From: Minisyncoccota bacterium | Lineage (GTDB): Bacteria > Patescibacteriota > Minisyncoccia > Phycocordibacterales > UBA1006 | NCBI GenBank assembly: GCA_937970115.1 | Contig: CALBVO010000051.1 | Location: 1-11,641, forward strand | DNA length: 11,641 nt | Direction of reading: 5' to 3' | Shown: positions 7,503 to 11,604 of the stretch, piece by piece | Numbering within the stretch: the first letter of the stretch is position 1 | Layout: the number at the start of each line of letters is the position of its first letter | The notes under the pieces: generated by a model | Seen by the model: only the letters and a program-made list of their open reading frames with translations | What the model was told of the DNA's origin: nothing | The model's database searches: none | Position numbers and translations under genes: made by a program

Positions 7503-7511
7503 AGTTTAGCA
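7503..7511 (-). promoter_or_regulatory. Predicted dnaE extended -10, leaderless
   Basis: On the - strand TGC-TAAACT (7511-7503) lies exactly six bases before the ATG at 7496, the same spacing as in dgkA, the SNase gene and the ArsR gene. The -35 is weak (TTCATT, 17 nt upstream). The spacing also favours the ATG over the TTG at 7502 as the start. Confidence 0.4.
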
Positions 7512-7563
7512 AATTTTAGAATTAAATGAATAAAGGAGTATTAGCGACTATTATGAATTTATG

Positions 7564-7676
7564 CAAAGCTCCGCATTTCTGCGTTGCTTTCGGCGCTCGC
7601 TCTGTCATCGCAGGAAACTGCGCCTCCAGAGTCTCGCGCCTCAGCGCCTTGAACTCCGAAATTCTCAACGATTTGT
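7564..7676. other. GC-rich non-coding element of nested hairpins
   Basis: About 110 nt with much higher GC than the surrounding sequence and no credible protein. Nested perfect pairings: CGTTG (7582-7586) with CAACG (7666-7670); TTTCGG (7588-7593) with CCGAAA (7656-7661); CTCTG (7600-7604) with CAGAG (7627-7631); and CGCAG (7609-7613) with CTGCG (7618-7622) around a GAAA tetraloop. A side hairpin CGCA-TTTC-TGCG lies at 7572-7583, and GGCGC (7592-7596) can pair with GCGCC at 7636-7640 or 7644-7648. An imperfect direct repeat (CTCCGCATTTCT at 7570-7581, CTCCGAAATTCT at 7654-7665) marks the two ends. It could be an extragenic palindromic repeat, a small non-autonomous mobile element or a structured RNA. 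No terminal inverted repeats or target duplication of an insertion sequence were found. Confidence 0.65.
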
Positions 7677-7704
7677 GAGTGGTAGTTTATTAATATTTTG
7701 TAAC

Positions 7705-7732
7705 AAAAAAGCGAAACATTTATGTTTCGCTT
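7705..7732 (-). terminator. Intrinsic terminator of the gene at 7756-8145
   Basis: Perfect 10-bp arms AAGCGAAACA (7709-7718) and TGTTTCGCTT (7723-7732) enclose a 4-nt loop. On the - strand six T (7710-7705) follow the stem. The core GCGAAAC/GTTTCGC is the same as in the next hairpin at 8264-8313. Confidence 0.85.
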
Positions 7733-7755
7733 GTGAATATCATCTTATTTATTTT

Positions 7756-8145
7756 TTAATCTAAGCCATTATCTTCACTTACTAAAAAAGAAGACAAATT
7801 AATTTTTTCAACCTGTAGACCTGCCTTAATGCAACTATTATAGTGAATATTTGCACAAGTTTCTGTCATATCAATGTTACCATTAAACATAATATTTACA
7901 GATTTAATAGCTCTGGGTAAAATCATATCAGATGTAAACATTTCTTTTTGCCTAGCTATATCAACCAGTCTTTTTTGTTGCAATTCAATCACTCTTTTTT
8001 TTGCTGATTCAATTGCATCTGTATGATATTTTATCAGCATAGTGTCAGTTTGTGATTTAGTTAGTGCCTTATATTTTAACAATTCATTGTCAAAATATTG
8101 CTGTACTTTGTCTAAGTATTCTTGTTGTTCTTTGCTAAGTTTCAT
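7756..8145 (-). CDS. Small hypothetical protein, coiled-coil rich
   Basis: A 129-residue protein I do not recognise. The first 70 residues (LSKEQQEYLDKVQQYFDNEL ... ESAKKRVIELQQKRLVDIAR) are strongly helical, with heptad-like leucine/isoleucine spacing that suggests a coiled coil or helical bundle. The C-terminal 60 residues are less regular and contain two cysteines (ETCANIHYNSCIKAG). There is no membrane segment or signal peptide. It is monocistronic, with a predicted promoter at 8166-8194 and its own terminator at 7705-7732, which supports a real, independently transcribed gene. The sequence is very AT-rich and lacks a Shine-Dalgarno. Confidence 0.6.
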   Translation of the reverse strand: MKLSKEQQEYLDKVQQYFDNELLKYKALTKSQTDTMLIKYHTDAIESAKKRVIELQQKRLVDIARQKEMFTSDMILPRAIKSVNIMFNGNIDMTETCANIHYNSCIKAGLQVEKINLSSFLVSEDNGLD

Positions 8146-8160
8146 TTTTAATATTTTTTA

Positions 8161-8205
8161 GATTAATAATATTGCTAACGAAATTCGCAAACAAAATTAT
8201 TAATC
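8161..8205 (-). promoter_or_regulatory. Promoter within a 10-bp inverted repeat, for the gene at 8145
   Basis: On the - strand TTGTTT (8194-8189), a 17-nt spacer and TATTAT (8171-8166) give a start near 8159. Perfect arms GATTAATAAT (8161-8170) and ATTATTAATC (8196-8205) bracket it and overlap the -10, so a dimeric repressor site is plausible. The rest of 8146-8263 is AT-rich and shows nothing else. Confidence 0.45.
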
Positions 8206-8263
8206 CAAAAATAGGAAACTACTTCAATAAATATAATATCATATTTATATAATATTGTCAAAT

Positions 8264-8313
8264 ATTTTATAATAACAAGCGAAACTTAATAGTTTCGCTT
8301 GTTATTATAAAAT
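8264..8313. terminator. 23-bp perfect hairpin, bidirectional-looking terminator
   Basis: Arms 8264-8286 and 8291-8313 are fully complementary, with a TAAT loop. The inner part (AAGCGAAACT/AGTTTCGCTT) repeats the core of the terminator at 7705-7732. The stop codon of the polyprenol kinase gene (8305-8307) sits in the right arm, so on the - strand it ends that gene. The tail after the stem is T/A-rich rather than a pure T-run. Confidence 0.75.
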
Positions 8314-8772
8314 TAACATTGATATTAAGATGATACCAATAGGTATTAAAAAATTATCTAAACACCATTCGTGAGATTTTTTACTGATCAGCAAAAATTC
8401 AATAATCATACCAATACTACAATACAGTAATATCTCTTTGAAAGTCATAGTAAATCCATAAACATGAATAATCACATATGATATGAAAACTGAAAGTAAT
8501 ATACCAATAATCATTCCTGAATATGATTTAGGGTAGTGGCGAGATTTGAAAGATCCCAATTTACTTTTACCAACAATAGTTGCGATACCATCTCCTATTG
8601 AGAGGGTCACGATAGCGCAAACAAGTATTCCTATTTCCAAATTCCATTGGAATTGGATGACGCATGATATAAATATTCCTAAAAAGTAAGTAAACACTCC
8701 AATTCCTTTGATTGGATTATCTTTTCGTATCATTTTTCTGAATAATTCTTGCCACCAAGTATATTTTTTCAC
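8305..8772 (-). CDS. Dolichol/phytol kinase-like CTP-dependent lipid kinase, C-terminal part in its own frame
   Basis: 155 residues from a GTG, almost entirely membrane helices, resembling the SEC59/dolichol-phytol kinase group (COG0170, related to phosphatidate cytidylyltransferase). Recognisable elements are SIGDGIATIVGKSKLGS (58-74), the basic HYPKSYSGMIIG (79-90) corresponding to the K-x-(S/T)-x-x-G motif, and a late E125 with CLDNFLIPIG (137-146). Family members phosphorylate a polyprenol or similar lipid alcohol using CTP in the membrane. The family's N-terminal E-L-x-R-K-x-x-H segment is missing here but present in the overlapping frame 8717-8926. Removing one T from the T9 run at 8803-8811 joins the frames into a protein of about 206 residues. 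The GTG at 8772 is therefore probably not the natural start. The gene ends in the hairpin 8264-8313. Confidence 0.7.
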   Translation of the reverse strand: MKKYTWWQELFRKMIRKDNPIKGIGVFTYFLGIFISCVIQFQWNLEIGILVCAIVTLSIGDGIATIVGKSKLGSFKSRHYPKSYSGMIIGILLSVFISYVIIHVYGFTMTFKEILLYCSIGMIIEFLLISKKSHEWCLDNFLIPIGIILISMLIL

Positions 8773-8926
8773 TAACTGTATACAGATAACCGTAACTATA
8801 AGAAAAAAAAATTGATCCTATAACAAAGGGAATACTATAACCAAGCCACATATATATAAAGAAATACAAGAGACCAAGTAGCATATGAGGGATTTTACGA
8901 AATAATTCTAATCTATCCTGTTCCAT
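8717..8926 (-). CDS. N-terminal part of the dolichol/phytol kinase-like gene (frameshifted)
   Basis: 69 residues from an ATG with a strong promoter (8935-8962). The start, ELFRKIPHMLLGLLYFFIYM (7-26), matches the usual N-terminus of COG0170 lipid kinases (R-K-x-x-H-x-x-x-G followed by a membrane helix). After residue 41 (GSIFF) the frame crosses nine T and changes character: SYSYGYLYTVSEKIYLVAR is no longer hydrophobic. The other frame continues the helix as LIVTVICIQLV and runs into KKYTWWQELF of the downstream reading frame. So this is the 5' half of one gene interrupted by a one-base shift, not a separate protein. Causes could be a sequencing error in the homopolymer, a genuine phase-variable tract, or transcriptional slippage that restores the frame. 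Confidence 0.65.
   Translation of the reverse strand: MEQDRLELFRKIPHMLLGLLYFFIYMWLGYSIPFVIGSIFFSYSYGYLYTVSEKIYLVARIIQKNDTKR
8803..8811 (-). other. T9 homopolymer at the frame junction of the lipid kinase gene
   Basis: Nine T on the - strand. With eight T the codons read ATT TTT TTT CTT ATA GTT and the two halves form one continuous membrane protein; with nine the frame ends at 8717. Runs of nine A/T are known sites of RNA polymerase slippage and replication slippage. Confidence 0.7.
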
Positions 8927-8934
8927 TTTATTTT

Positions 8935-8962
8935 AATATATAATTACTTTCTATATTGTCAA
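8935..8962 (-). promoter_or_regulatory. Consensus promoter of the lipid kinase gene
   Basis: On the - strand TTGACA (8962-8957), a 16-nt spacer and TATATT (8940-8935) are present. Only eight bases separate the -10 from the ATG at 8926, so the message should start within about 2 nt of the start codon. The presence of a good promoter in front of the N-terminal frame argues that the gene starts at 8926. Confidence 0.75.
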
Positions 8963-8988
8963 TATCTCTACAAAAAAATCAGAATAGT

Positions 8989-8994
8989 TATACT
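8989..8994 (+). promoter_or_regulatory. Predicted -10 of the SNase gene, leaderless
   Basis: TATACT lies exactly six bases before the ATG at 9001. No good -35 is visible at 16-18 nt (CTCTAC at best). It is supported mainly by the identical -10-to-ATG spacing at dgkA, dnaE and the ArsR gene. Confidence 0.35.
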
Positions 8995-9000
8995 TGAACT

Positions 9001-9531
9001 ATGAATCAGCTAAAAAAAGCAGGAATAATTCTTGTATTAGGAATTATTATTATTCTTGTGCGTAATTATGAATTACAACAAAGTCATGAAATTGCAGAAA
9101 ACTCTCGAGAACATGCCGAATTGGTCCGAGTCGTGGACGGTGATACTATTGTGGTTCGTGTTGCTGGGAATGAGGAAAAAATTCGCATCATTGGTATTAA
9201 TACACCAGAGTCGGTAAAGACAAATTCACCTGTTGAATGTTTTGGAAAAGAGGCGGGTGAGCATATCTCAGACCTATTAGAGCAATCAGGAACGCTTCGT
9301 ATTGAGACCGATCCAACCCAAGACACACGTGACAGCTATGGTCGTTTATTAGCGCATGTATTTATTGATGATGTTAATATTGGAAATCAAATGGTATTTG
9401 ACGGTTATGCCTACGAATTTACTTATCGTGAACCCTATATTTATCAATCTGACTATAGAAACGCGCAAACAGACGCACGCAACAATAACCGAGGTCTCTG
9501 GTCGCCGGAAACCTGTAATGGCCAAAAATAG
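9001..9531 (+). CDS. Membrane-anchored staphylococcal-nuclease-like thermonuclease
   Basis: A 176-residue SNase-fold nuclease that cleaves single- or double-stranded DNA or RNA with a metal ion. Residues 7-20 (GIILVLGIIIILV region) form an N-terminal helix, either a signal anchor or an uncleaved signal peptide, placing the enzyme outside the membrane. The SNase domain runs about 40-168. VDGDTI (45-50) supplies Asp ligands, R62 in KIRIIGINTPE and E70 match Arg35 and Glu43 of staphylococcal nuclease, and R115 in DSYGRLLAHV matches Arg87. The usual Ca-ligand Asp40 is N67, as in some homologues. C80 and C172 could form a disulfide, fitting an extracytoplasmic site. In an organism with few biosynthetic genes, such an enzyme could supply nucleotides from environmental DNA; that role is inference. 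It diverges from the lipid kinase gene. Confidence 0.92.
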   Translation: MNQLKKAGIILVLGIIIILVRNYELQQSHEIAENSREHAELVRVVDGDTIVVRVAGNEEKIRIIGINTPESVKTNSPVECFGKEAGEHISDLLEQSGTLRIETDPTQDTRDSYGRLLAHVFIDDVNIGNQMVFDGYAYEFTYREPYIYQSDYRNAQTDARNNNRGLWSPETCNGQK

Positions 9532-9545
9532 AATTTACAAAATAT

Positions 9546-9575
9546 CATTCAATTGAATGTTTGAATGTTTGAATG
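9546..9575. promoter_or_regulatory. Operator-like repeats over the ArsR-type gene promoter
   Basis: A perfect 14-bp palindrome CATTCAATTGAATG (9546-9559) is followed by two more copies of TTGAATG, giving three in direct order at 8-bp spacing (9553, 9561, 9569). The middle copy supplies the -35 hexamer of the promoter at 9561-9589. Related sequence recurs at 9904-9931. The arrangement fits a dimeric winged-helix repressor controlling its own gene. Confidence 0.7.
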
Positions 9576-9589
9576 ATGTTTGATATATT
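9561..9589 (+). promoter_or_regulatory. Promoter of the ArsR-type gene, leaderless
   Basis: TTGAAT (9561-9566), a 17-nt spacer and TATATT (9584-9589) preceded by TGA are present. Six bases separate the -10 from the ATG at 9596, so transcription should begin at the start codon. The -35 is embedded in the TTGAATG repeats. Confidence 0.75.
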
Positions 9590-9595
9590 AAGATC

Positions 9596-9925
9596 ATGAA
9601 GACTTATTTTACCAAACAAAAAGAAAAAGCTTTTCGTGATCCGACAAAAGAGCTTCTTGAAATCGTACAGATGTTCAAAATGATGGGGAACGATTATCGT
9701 ATGAGAATTTTAATTTTATTAGGACAAAAGGATAAATTGACATTAGATCAAATAAATGAAAATGTTGGAGGTGATTTTGCAAATATCTCATCTCACACAA
9801 AAAAACTTGCACAGGTTGGTTTGATCCAGAAAAAATATAAAGGAAAATTTGTACAACATTCCCTAACTCTTAATGGTAAAAGAGCATTAAAAGCACTCGA
9901 TCAATTCAATCATTCAATTGAATGA
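9596..9925 (+). CDS. ArsR-family winged helix-turn-helix transcriptional regulator
   Basis: A 109-residue DNA-binding protein. The stretch from about 25 to 97 follows the ArsR pattern: MFKMMGNDYRMRILILLGQK (first helices, in place of L-x-x-L-x-x-x-x-R-x-x-I-L-x-x-L), LTLDQINENVGG (helix 3), ANISSHTKKLAQVGLI (recognition helix, compare v-S-x-H-L-x-x-L-x-x-A-G-L-v), and the wing KKYKGKFVQHSLT. There are no cysteines at all, so it is not a thiol-based metal sensor of the classic ArsR/SmtB type and its signal is unknown. A leaderless promoter embedded in TTGAATG repeats points to autoregulation. Its last codons (NHSIE and the stop) are written in a 28-bp palindrome of the same motif, just ahead of rnhB. 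Both the protein and DNA signals are seen; the link between them is inferred. Confidence 0.85.
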   Translation: MKTYFTKQKEKAFRDPTKELLEIVQMFKMMGNDYRMRILILLGQKDKLTLDQINENVGGDFANISSHTKKLAQVGLIQKKYKGKFVQHSLTLNGKRALKALDQFNHSIE

Positions 9926-9931
9926 TTGAAT
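9904..9931. promoter_or_regulatory. 28-bp perfect palindrome at the ArsR-gene/rnhB boundary, probable second operator
   Basis: The 14-nt half ATTCAATCATTCAA (9904-9917) is the exact reverse complement of 9918-9931. It contains CATTCAA/TTGAATG, the core of the upstream palindrome, plus a second TTGAATG 8 bp on (9926-9932), the same spacing as upstream. The regulator's stop codon (9923-9925) lies within it and rnhB starts 5 nt later. There is no loop and no T-run, so it is not a terminator. Confidence 0.7.
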
Positions 9932-9936
9932 GAAAT

Positions 9937-10536
9937 ATGTTTATGAGAAATTACAAATATATAGTAGGTATTGACGAGGTTGGTCGTGGACCTATTGCAG
10001 GACCAGTTATGGTAGGGGCTTTTTGTGTGGCTCGAAAAGATACAAACACCGTCCTTACTGATCTAGAAGGAATCACTGATTCAAAAAAGCTCACCGAGAA
10101 AAGACGCGAGCTATATGTAGAAAGAATTAAGGCACTCCAGAAAAAAGGCCTCGTCTCTATTGCTATCGTTGGTGTTTCGGCTGCTATTATTGATGCACAG
10201 GGTATCGTCCCAGCAATAAAAAGCGCCCTGGCGCGTACCTTAAGGAAATTAAATATTAACCCTGAACAGGTGTATGTGTATCTGGATGGAGGACTCTCTG
10301 CACCGAAACAATATATACACCAAGAGACAGTGATAAAAGGGGATAGTAAGATCTGGCAAATAGGTGCTGCATCTGTTGTGGCAAAGGTCCTGCGTGATAA
10401 AAAAATGATTGAATACGGAAAACAATATCCAGGGTATGGATTTGAGCAACACAAAGGTTATGGAACCAAACTACATCGTGAAATGATTAAAGAAAATGGT
10501 GTAACAGATATTCACCGAAAGACCTGGATTAAATAA
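9937..10536 (+). CDS. rnhB: Ribonuclease HII
   Basis: A 199-residue RNase HII, the usual length, which cuts the RNA strand of RNA-DNA hybrids and removes single ribonucleotides misplaced in DNA. The signature YIVGIDEVGRGPIAGPVMVG (8-27) opens the protein. The DEDD metal site is D13, E14, D117 (YLDGG) and D136 (KGDSK), followed by IGAASVVAKVLRD (142-154) and the C-terminal YPGYGFEQHKGYGTKLH (164-180), all family hallmarks. The ATG at 9943 (MRNYKYIVG) is as good a start as 9937; neither has a Shine-Dalgarno. No clear promoter of its own is visible, so it is likely co-transcribed with the ArsR-type gene 11 nt upstream and possibly influenced by the palindrome between them. No terminator hairpin follows; the next gene has its own promoter. 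Confidence 0.96.
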   Translation: MFMRNYKYIVGIDEVGRGPIAGPVMVGAFCVARKDTNTVLTDLEGITDSKKLTEKRRELYVERIKALQKKGLVSIAIVGVSAAIIDAQGIVPAIKSALARTLRKLNINPEQVYVYLDGGLSAPKQYIHQETVIKGDSKIWQIGAASVVAKVLRDKKMIEYGKQYPGYGFEQHKGYGTKLHREMIKENGVTDIHRKTWIK

Positions 10537-10547
10537 CCTAGTAAGTA

Positions 10548-10576
10548 TTGACTTATTTTAAATTAAATGATATATT
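10548..10576 (+). promoter_or_regulatory. Near-consensus promoter of the Nudix-like gene
   Basis: TTGACT (10548-10553), a 17-nt spacer and TATATT (10571-10576) preceded by TGA form a strong extended -10 promoter. The predicted start is about 10583, giving a leader of about 44 nt before the ATG at 10627, unlike the leaderless neighbours. The leader holds AAGG (10588-10591) and CCTT (10611-10614), which could pair weakly. Confidence 0.75.
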
Positions 10577-10626
10577 ATATTTAGGTCAAGGCACAAAGCG
10601 GAGACAAAAACCTTAATTCTTTAAAA

Positions 10627-10695
10627 ATGAATAATAATCAAGATTTATTTAGTGCACAAACTATTATCTGTAATGATCATATATTACTTGTGTAG
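10627..10695 (+). CDS. N-terminal segment of the Nudix-like gene, ended by TAG (frameshifted)
   Basis: 22 codons from an ATG: MNNNQDLFSAQTIICNDHIL, then LV and TAG at 10693-10695. The TIICNDHILLV strand is exactly what a Nudix domain has at its start (hydrophobic strand, polar turn, LL-V then Arg). Skipping one base at the stop codon (T10693) joins GTG to AGG CCA CAT TGG, giving HILLVRPHWDSHGKPF in continuous sense with the downstream frame. The strong promoter at 10548 and the absence of a comparable start for the other frame support this as the true beginning. It is either an indel error, a real mutation or +1 recoding at UAG. Confidence 0.6.
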   Translation: MNNNQDLFSAQTIICNDHILLV

Positions 10696-11299
10696 GCCAC
10701 ATTGGGATTCACATGGTAAGCCGTTTGTTGCTGGTAATGTCGGCGGAGTACGCTATGCTGATCCATCAAAAAATGGACCAGAAGAACTTCAGTACAGTCA
10801 CACTTCACAAGAAATTGTGAAAGGTATGTTTAAACATATTCTAAAAATGAGTGTACCGAATTCAGATGCGGTGGAGCATTTTGACTTGCTGACAGGAGGT
10901 ATTGCTGACCATATAAATGAGAACATTAGTGGTGCAGCTGAAATAAATGCGGTGAAAGAGGGTATCGAAGAATCTGGAATTATCGCTCTTGAGTTAGATG
11001 ATGATTTTATTCATTCTCAGAGAAACAAGCGTGGGCCTCAGTATTTTTACATGCCAACAAAATTAATGAAATTTAACGGGGAAACTCGTAAGTTTGAGAT
11101 GATAACTGATTTAGTGAAACAAATACCGAGACGCGATATTGATTTTAATTGTTTGGATCATGATTTAAGTCATACAGTTGTTGTCCATATTGATAATGTC
11201 TTTAGAGATCCGGATTTTGATATCATTCCGACGCACAAGGACGCTATCCAAGGCGCAATTGCTCACTACAAGTATAAGCAATCCTTATTAGGTAAATAA
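10652..11299 (+). CDS. Nudix-like hydrolase (main frame)
   Basis: 215 residues from a GTG; the first 14 (MHKLLSVMIIYYLC) are probably out-of-frame translation of the true N-terminus described at 10627. From R15 the protein reads convincingly: RPHWDSHGKPFVAGNVGG, then at 78-110 a Nudix-box-like stretch with LLTGGIADHINENISGAAEI followed by NAVKEGIEESGI. E103, E106, E107 and G109 match the R-E-x-x-E-E-x-G core, with Lys in place of Arg. Nudix enzymes hydrolyse nucleoside diphosphates linked to another group; the substrate is unknown. The last 100 residues are acidic and histidine-rich (DHDLSHTVVVHIDN) and not assigned. With the frame corrected the protein would have 223 residues. It is monocistronic, with its own promoter and the terminator at 11333-11361. 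Confidence 0.65.
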   Translation: MHKLLSVMIIYYLCRPHWDSHGKPFVAGNVGGVRYADPSKNGPEELQYSHTSQEIVKGMFKHILKMSVPNSDAVEHFDLLTGGIADHINENISGAAEINAVKEGIEESGIIALELDDDFIHSQRNKRGPQYFYMPTKLMKFNGETRKFEMITDLVKQIPRRDIDFNCLDHDLSHTVVVHIDNVFRDPDFDIIPTHKDAIQGAIAHYKYKQSLLGK

Positions 11300-11332
11300 T
11301 TACCCTACAAATACAAAGTATATCTTTGTTAT

Positions 11333-11361
11333 AAAGCATCTTCATTATGAAGGTGCTTTTT
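11333..11361 (+). terminator. Intrinsic terminator after the Nudix-like gene
   Basis: AAAGCATCTTCA (11333-11344) pairs with TGAAGGTGCTTT (11348-11359) with one G-T wobble, around a TTA loop and ending in five T (11357-11361). The rpmF -35 begins 2 nt later. Confidence 0.85.
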
Positions 11362-11362
11362 C

Positions 11363-11390
11363 TTGCCAAAAATTGGAATATCCGTATAGT
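11363..11390 (+). promoter_or_regulatory. Predicted rpmF promoter
   Basis: TTGCCA (11363-11368), a 16-nt spacer and TATAGT (11385-11390) are present. Nine bases separate the -10 from the ATG at 11400, so the leader would be about 3 nt. The position downstream of the start ATG at 11373 excludes that codon as the start. Confidence 0.65.
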
Positions 11391-11399
11391 AGAATCATT

Positions 11400-11594
11400 A
11401 TGGTAATTCGAATGAGACATACACGTGCACATACAGGGAACCGACGTTCTCACCACGCACTGAAAACAGCTAAAAATACTATTACTGCGCAAGGGCAACG
11501 ACACTGTGTTGATCCAGAAACAGGAATGTATCGAGGACGACAAGTAATTGACGTTACGAAAAAAGCTCTTAAAAAAGCAAAAAAATCTGCATAA
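11400..11594 (+). CDS. rpmF: Large-subunit ribosomal protein bL32
   Basis: A 64-residue very basic protein of the 50S subunit. MVIRMRHTRAHTGNRRSHHA (1-20) is the typical L32 N-terminus (basic, R-R-S-H-x-A-L), and GMYRGRQVID (42-51) is the conserved C-terminal Y-x-G-R-x-V-I/V-D motif. An upstream in-frame ATG at 11373 would add nine residues but lies inside the promoter, so I start at 11400. Most L32 proteins have either four zinc-binding cysteines or none; here only C36 remains (RHCVDPETG), so zinc is probably not bound. The lysine-rich tail ends KKALKKAKKSA. It is monocistronic, with its own promoter and a strong terminator. L32 is often next to fabD/plsX or yceD genes in other bacteria; that context is absent here as far as can be seen. 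Confidence 0.93.
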   Translation: MVIRMRHTRAHTGNRRSHHALKTAKNTITAQGQRHCVDPETGMYRGRQVIDVTKKALKKAKKSA

Positions 11595-11604
11595 AGTAGA
11601 TGTG

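Noticed and set aside
2789..7515. Shared 12-mer AATTTGCTAAAC at 2789-2800 and (reverse strand) 7504-7515
   Set aside because: Opposite orientation relative to thrS and dnaE, different positions, and AT-rich; most likely chance.
7582..7670. Integron attC site
   Set aside because: The outer arms read CGTTG...CAACG, the reverse of the R-Y-Y-Y-A-A-C...G-T-T-R-R-R-Y order, and there is no integrase or cassette array.
7561..7764. 67-codon reading frame on + through the GC-rich element
   Set aside because: Arginine/serine-rich composition without family features, and it runs across two kinds of hairpin into the antisense of the next gene. The DNA is better explained as a structured non-coding element.
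9546..9931. CRISPR-like or tandem repeat array from the TTGAATG copies
   Set aside because: The repeat unit is 7-8 bp without spacers, and it sits on a promoter and a gene end; operator sites explain it better.
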